Below, in pieces: positions 47,032 through 47,827 of a stretch of 47,827 nucleotides of DNA. Made by a program: the position numbers and the translations under genes. Every line of letters starts with the position of its first letter. The first letter of the stretch is position 1. The notes below the pieces were generated by a model. That model made no database searches, was not told the DNA's origin, and worked only from the letters and a program-made list of their open reading frames with translations. Source of the DNA: Chloroflexota bacterium (GTDB lineage Bacteria > Chloroflexota > Limnocylindria > Limnocylindrales > CSP1-4); contig JADGQK010000013.1 of assembly GCA_017881915.1 (NCBI GenBank), positions 1 through 47,827 on the forward strand. Direction: 5' to 3'.

Positions 47032-47827
47032 GTGACCGCCGTCATCCGGACCGAGGCCCTGACCAAGAGCTACGGTGCCCAGCGCGGCATCACGGCTCTC
47101 GACCTGGAGATCGCCGAGGGCGAGATCTTCGGCTTCCTGGGCCCCAACGGGGCCGGCAAGACCACCACCATGCGCGTCCTGCTTGACCTCATTCGGCCGA
47201 CGAGCGGGCGAGCGGAGGTGTTCGGGATCGAGACGAGCGTCGATCCGGTGGCGATCCACCGCCGGACCGGCTACCTGCCGGGCGAATTCGACCTGTATGA
47301 CCGGCTGACCGGGGCCGACACGATCAGCTACTTCGGGAACCTGCGCGGTGGCGTGGATCGGGCCTACGTGGCCGAGCTGGTCCAGCGCCTGGACCTGGAT
47401 CCCAGCCGGCGCTTCAAGGAGTACTCGAAGGGCAACAAGCAGAAGGTCGGCCTGATCGTGGCCCTCCAGCACAAGCCCGACCTGCTCATCCTCGATGAGC
47501 CGACGGCCGGCCTCGATCCGCTCGTCCAGCAGACGTTCTACGCCCTGGTCCGTGAAGCGCGCGCCGCCGGTCGGACGATCTTCCTCTCGTCGCACATCAT
47601 CGACGAGGTCGACCGGACCTGCGACCGGGTGGCGATCATCCGCGAGGGCCGCCTCGTCCAGGTGGATCGGATCGAGGCGATCCGCGAGCTCGCCTTCCAC
47701 CACGTCGAGATCACCTTCGGGGCGCCGGTGGACCCGGCCGAATTCGCCGGCCTGCCGGGCGTCGCCGATGTCGCGGCGGCCGGCAACATCGTCACGATGC
47801 GGGTCAACGGCCCGATCGGAACGGTCA
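47032..47827 (+). CDS. ABC transporter ATP-binding protein, 5' part
   Basis: The first 265 codons of an ABC ATPase cut by the window edge. GTG 47032 has a GAGG about 8 nt upstream. Walker A GPNGAGKTTT, the same degenerate EYSKGNKQKV signature as the protein at 6669, Walker B LLILDEPTAGLDP, H-loop SSHIIDEVD. The two are collinear throughout without gaps and share long identical blocks (GFLGPNGAGKTTT, LRGGVDRAY, LDPLVQQTF). A large permease like that at 7573 should follow outside the window. Confidence 0.92.
   Translation, partial: MTAVIRTEALTKSYGAQRGITALDLEIAEGEIFGFLGPNGAGKTTTMRVLLDLIRPTSGRAEVFGIETSVDPVAIHRRTGYLPGEFDLYDRLTGADTISYFGNLRGGVDRAYVAELVQRLDLDPSRRFKEYSKGNKQKVGLIVALQHKPDLLILDEPTAGLDPLVQQTFYALVREARAAGRTIFLSSHIIDEVDRTCDRVAIIREGRLVQVDRIEAIRELAFHHVEITFGAPVDPAEFAGLPGVADVAAAGNIVTMRVNGPIGTV

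Noticed and set aside
46924-47703. Minus-strand frame overlapping tRNA-Lys and the ABC ATPase
   Set aside because: Antisense of a tRNA and of a well-supported ATPase.
1-47827. CRISPR array, rRNA genes, insertion sequences with intact transposase, phage structural genes, replication origin
   Set aside because: None seen: no regularly spaced repeats, no rRNA core sequences, no transposase or phage protein frames, no DnaA-box cluster.

Overview
This 47.8 kb window is GC-rich, gene-dense chromosomal DNA from a free-living bacterium. Taxonomy is inference. Very high GC, a MenA-type prenyltransferase, a flavin/F420-type luciferase-like domain, a DUF4032 kinase-like protein, split B12-dependent acyl-CoA mutase subunits, no visible LPS genes and frequent leaderless promoters fit a Chloroflexota lineage (Limnocylindria-like) best. 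A high-GC actinobacterium is the main alternative.

Layout. 1-1293: end of a DUF1611 (DgcN-like) gene and an overlapping dipeptide-epimerase/DgcA-like enolase-superfamily gene. 1495-3584: two small unknown genes around a strong hairpin, then an orphan DNA methyltransferase. 3852-6064: a YidB-family gene overlapping a HerA-type ATPase gene. 6163-9270: a MarR/GbsR regulator with an operator in its promoter, controlling an ABC exporter. 9498-11895: tRNA-Arg(TCT) followed by an integration scar (serine-recombinase remnant, 21-nt copy of the tRNA 3' end 1.3 kb away, a PPOX gene, a small excisionase-like HTH gene). 11993-16728: class III aminotransferase, acyl-CoA dehydrogenase, GMC oxidoreductase. 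16736-19366 (minus): ECF sigma factor, O6-alkylguanine transferase fused to an Ada zinc domain, EamA exporter. 19461-22329 (minus): CPBP protease and a luciferase-like/UbiA fusion. 22470-27983: SAM methyltransferase, unknown gene, GNAT, DUF4032 kinase-like protein, ABC-2 exporter. 28013-29604 (minus): nitroreductase and alpha/beta hydrolase. 29744-31531: J-domain protein and lipoprotein. 31614-33876: acyl-CoA mutase large subunit and a DinB-like protein. 33990-34690 (minus): thioredoxin and its ArsR-type regulator. 35011-40888: EttA, threonine dehydratase-like enzyme, small metallopeptidase, alpha/beta-hydrolase-fold protein, DUF4349 lipoprotein, FolE. 41241-41614: broken ABC-2 permease. 41675-46850: B12-binding mutase subunit, MeaB-type GTPase, 3-hydroxyacyl-CoA dehydrogenase, thiolase, aldehyde dehydrogenase. 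46887-46961: tRNA-Lys(CTT). 47032-end: an ABC ATPase closely related to the one at 6669.

How genes work together. The mutase large subunit carries the Phe/Gln pair of isobutyryl-CoA mutase rather than the Tyr/Arg pair of methylmalonyl-CoA mutase. With the small subunit, MeaB chaperone, hydroxyacyl-CoA dehydrogenase, thiolase and acyl-CoA dehydrogenase it points to C4 acyl-CoA and branched-chain carbon metabolism. The sigma/Ada-like/EamA cluster looks like an alkylation-response operon in which a repair and sensor protein takes the place where an anti-sigma gene is often found. A recurrent signal is a TAnnnT-type -10 hexamer ending exactly 6-7 nt before the start codon in about 18 genes, and 6 nt before tRNA-Lys, so much of this genome is probably transcribed leaderless. 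The most unusual single gene is the luciferase-like/UbiA fusion at 20215-22329.
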